From: an uncultured Clostridium sp.
GTDB taxonomy: Bacteria; Bacillota; Clostridia; Lachnospirales; Lachnospiraceae
Direction: 5' to 3'
NCBI GenBank assembly: GCA_900549235.1
Contig: URNT01000026.1
Location: 1-47,730 of the forward strand
DNA: 47,730 nucleotides
Part shown: one piece after another, positions 47,649 to 47,730 of the stretch
Layout: each line of letters begins with the position of its first letter
Numbering within the stretch: position 1 is the stretch's first letter
Program-made: the position numbers and the translations under genes
Notes under the pieces: model-generated
Seen by the model: only the letters and a program-made list of their open reading frames with translations
What the model was told of the DNA's origin: nothing
Databases searched by the model: none

Positions 47649-47730
47649 TGCAGAAGAAGGGAGTCGAACCCTCAAGGTATTGCTACCACACGGACCTGAA
47701 CCGTGCGCGTCTGCCAATTCCGCCACTTCT
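47649..47730 (-). tRNA. tRNA-Leu (anticodon CAG), 5' end outside window
   Basis: The reverse strand folds as a class II tRNA with a long variable arm. The T-arm reads GGGTTCGACTCCC, the D-arm has GGCGGAATTGGCAGACGC, and the anticodon loop TTCAGGT gives CAG, decoding CUG leucine. The 3' acceptor strand CTTCTGC and discriminator A are at 47656-47649; the first two bases of the 5' strand are beyond the window. The CCA end is not encoded. Confidence 0.93.

Noticed and set aside
47322..47730. tRNA-Leu as the attachment site of an integrated element
   Set aside because: No integrase and no second copy of the tRNA 3' end were seen in the window, so integration cannot be supported from here.

Overview
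The window reads as a chromosomal segment of a strictly anaerobic, moderately high-G+C member of the Clostridia, most likely Lachnospiraceae. Support comes from a complete Rnf complex in clostridial order (rnfCDGEAB), ATP-dependent PEP carboxykinase, flavodiiron protein and superoxide reductase for oxygen defence, a two-gene sufC-sufB type Fe-S assembly unit, a DUF6465 protein, a SleB-type hydrolase and strong AGGAGG ribosome-binding sites. No phage, insertion sequence, rRNA or CRISPR array was seen. The window is cut at both ends: asnB lacks its 5' part, and a tRNA-Leu(CAG) lacks its first bases.

Layout. 1-2.2 kb: asnB 3' part, a GGDEF protein and an XRE regulator. 2.3-5.6 kb: a LysR regulator divergent from a mannonate-dehydratase-like enzyme and an SLC13-type permease, probably a small regulated catabolic module. 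5.6-7.3 kb: flavodiiron protein plus cupin. 7.3-13.1 kb: cell-envelope genes (a cohesin/cadherin-like membrane protein, an SH3b-glucosaminidase-like protein with a low-complexity insertion, a D,D-carboxypeptidase). 13.2-17.4 kb: dinB with a LexA-like box inside its promoter, an RluA-type pseudouridine synthase, an RNA m5C methyltransferase, and a Lys/Ala/Pro-rich DUF6465 protein behind a perfect-consensus promoter. 17.5-22.8 kb: an aminotransferase / hisC / AI-2E-type / MATE / DUF523 operon. 22.9-26.6 kb: a YtrA-like regulator, ABC ATPase and large permease. 26.7-30.9 kb: pckA, ribokinase-type kinase, YhcH-type protein, SleB-type hydrolase. 31.2-31.6 kb: a frameshifted lipoprotein gene. 31.7-36.9 kb: the rnf operon. 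37.1-37.4 kb: decayed DNA including what looks like a dinD remnant. 37.4-41.4 kb: S8 protease, superoxide reductase and suf genes.

The most interesting part is 41.6-47.2 kb: five tightly packed co-directional genes that match, in order, the uncharacterised STM4015, STM4014, STM4013, STM4012 and STM4011 families (LRR-like protein, ATP-grasp enzyme, alkaline-phosphatase-fold hydrolase, HemN-like radical SAM protein, second radical SAM protein). To my knowledge the product and substrate of this cassette are unknown. Here the last gene also carries a C-terminal HAD phosphatase-like domain, and a small coiled-coil ORF lies between the cassette and the operon terminator.

Other points worth a second look: an OadB-like GGADGPT motif in the ABC permease ectodomain, a Cys-rich tail on RnfE, loss of the desulforedoxin cysteines in the superoxide reductase, 20-bp phased TGTCAT repeats at an envelope promoter, and a leader ORF ahead of the DUF6465 gene. 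All functions are inferred by reading the sequence; no database search was run.
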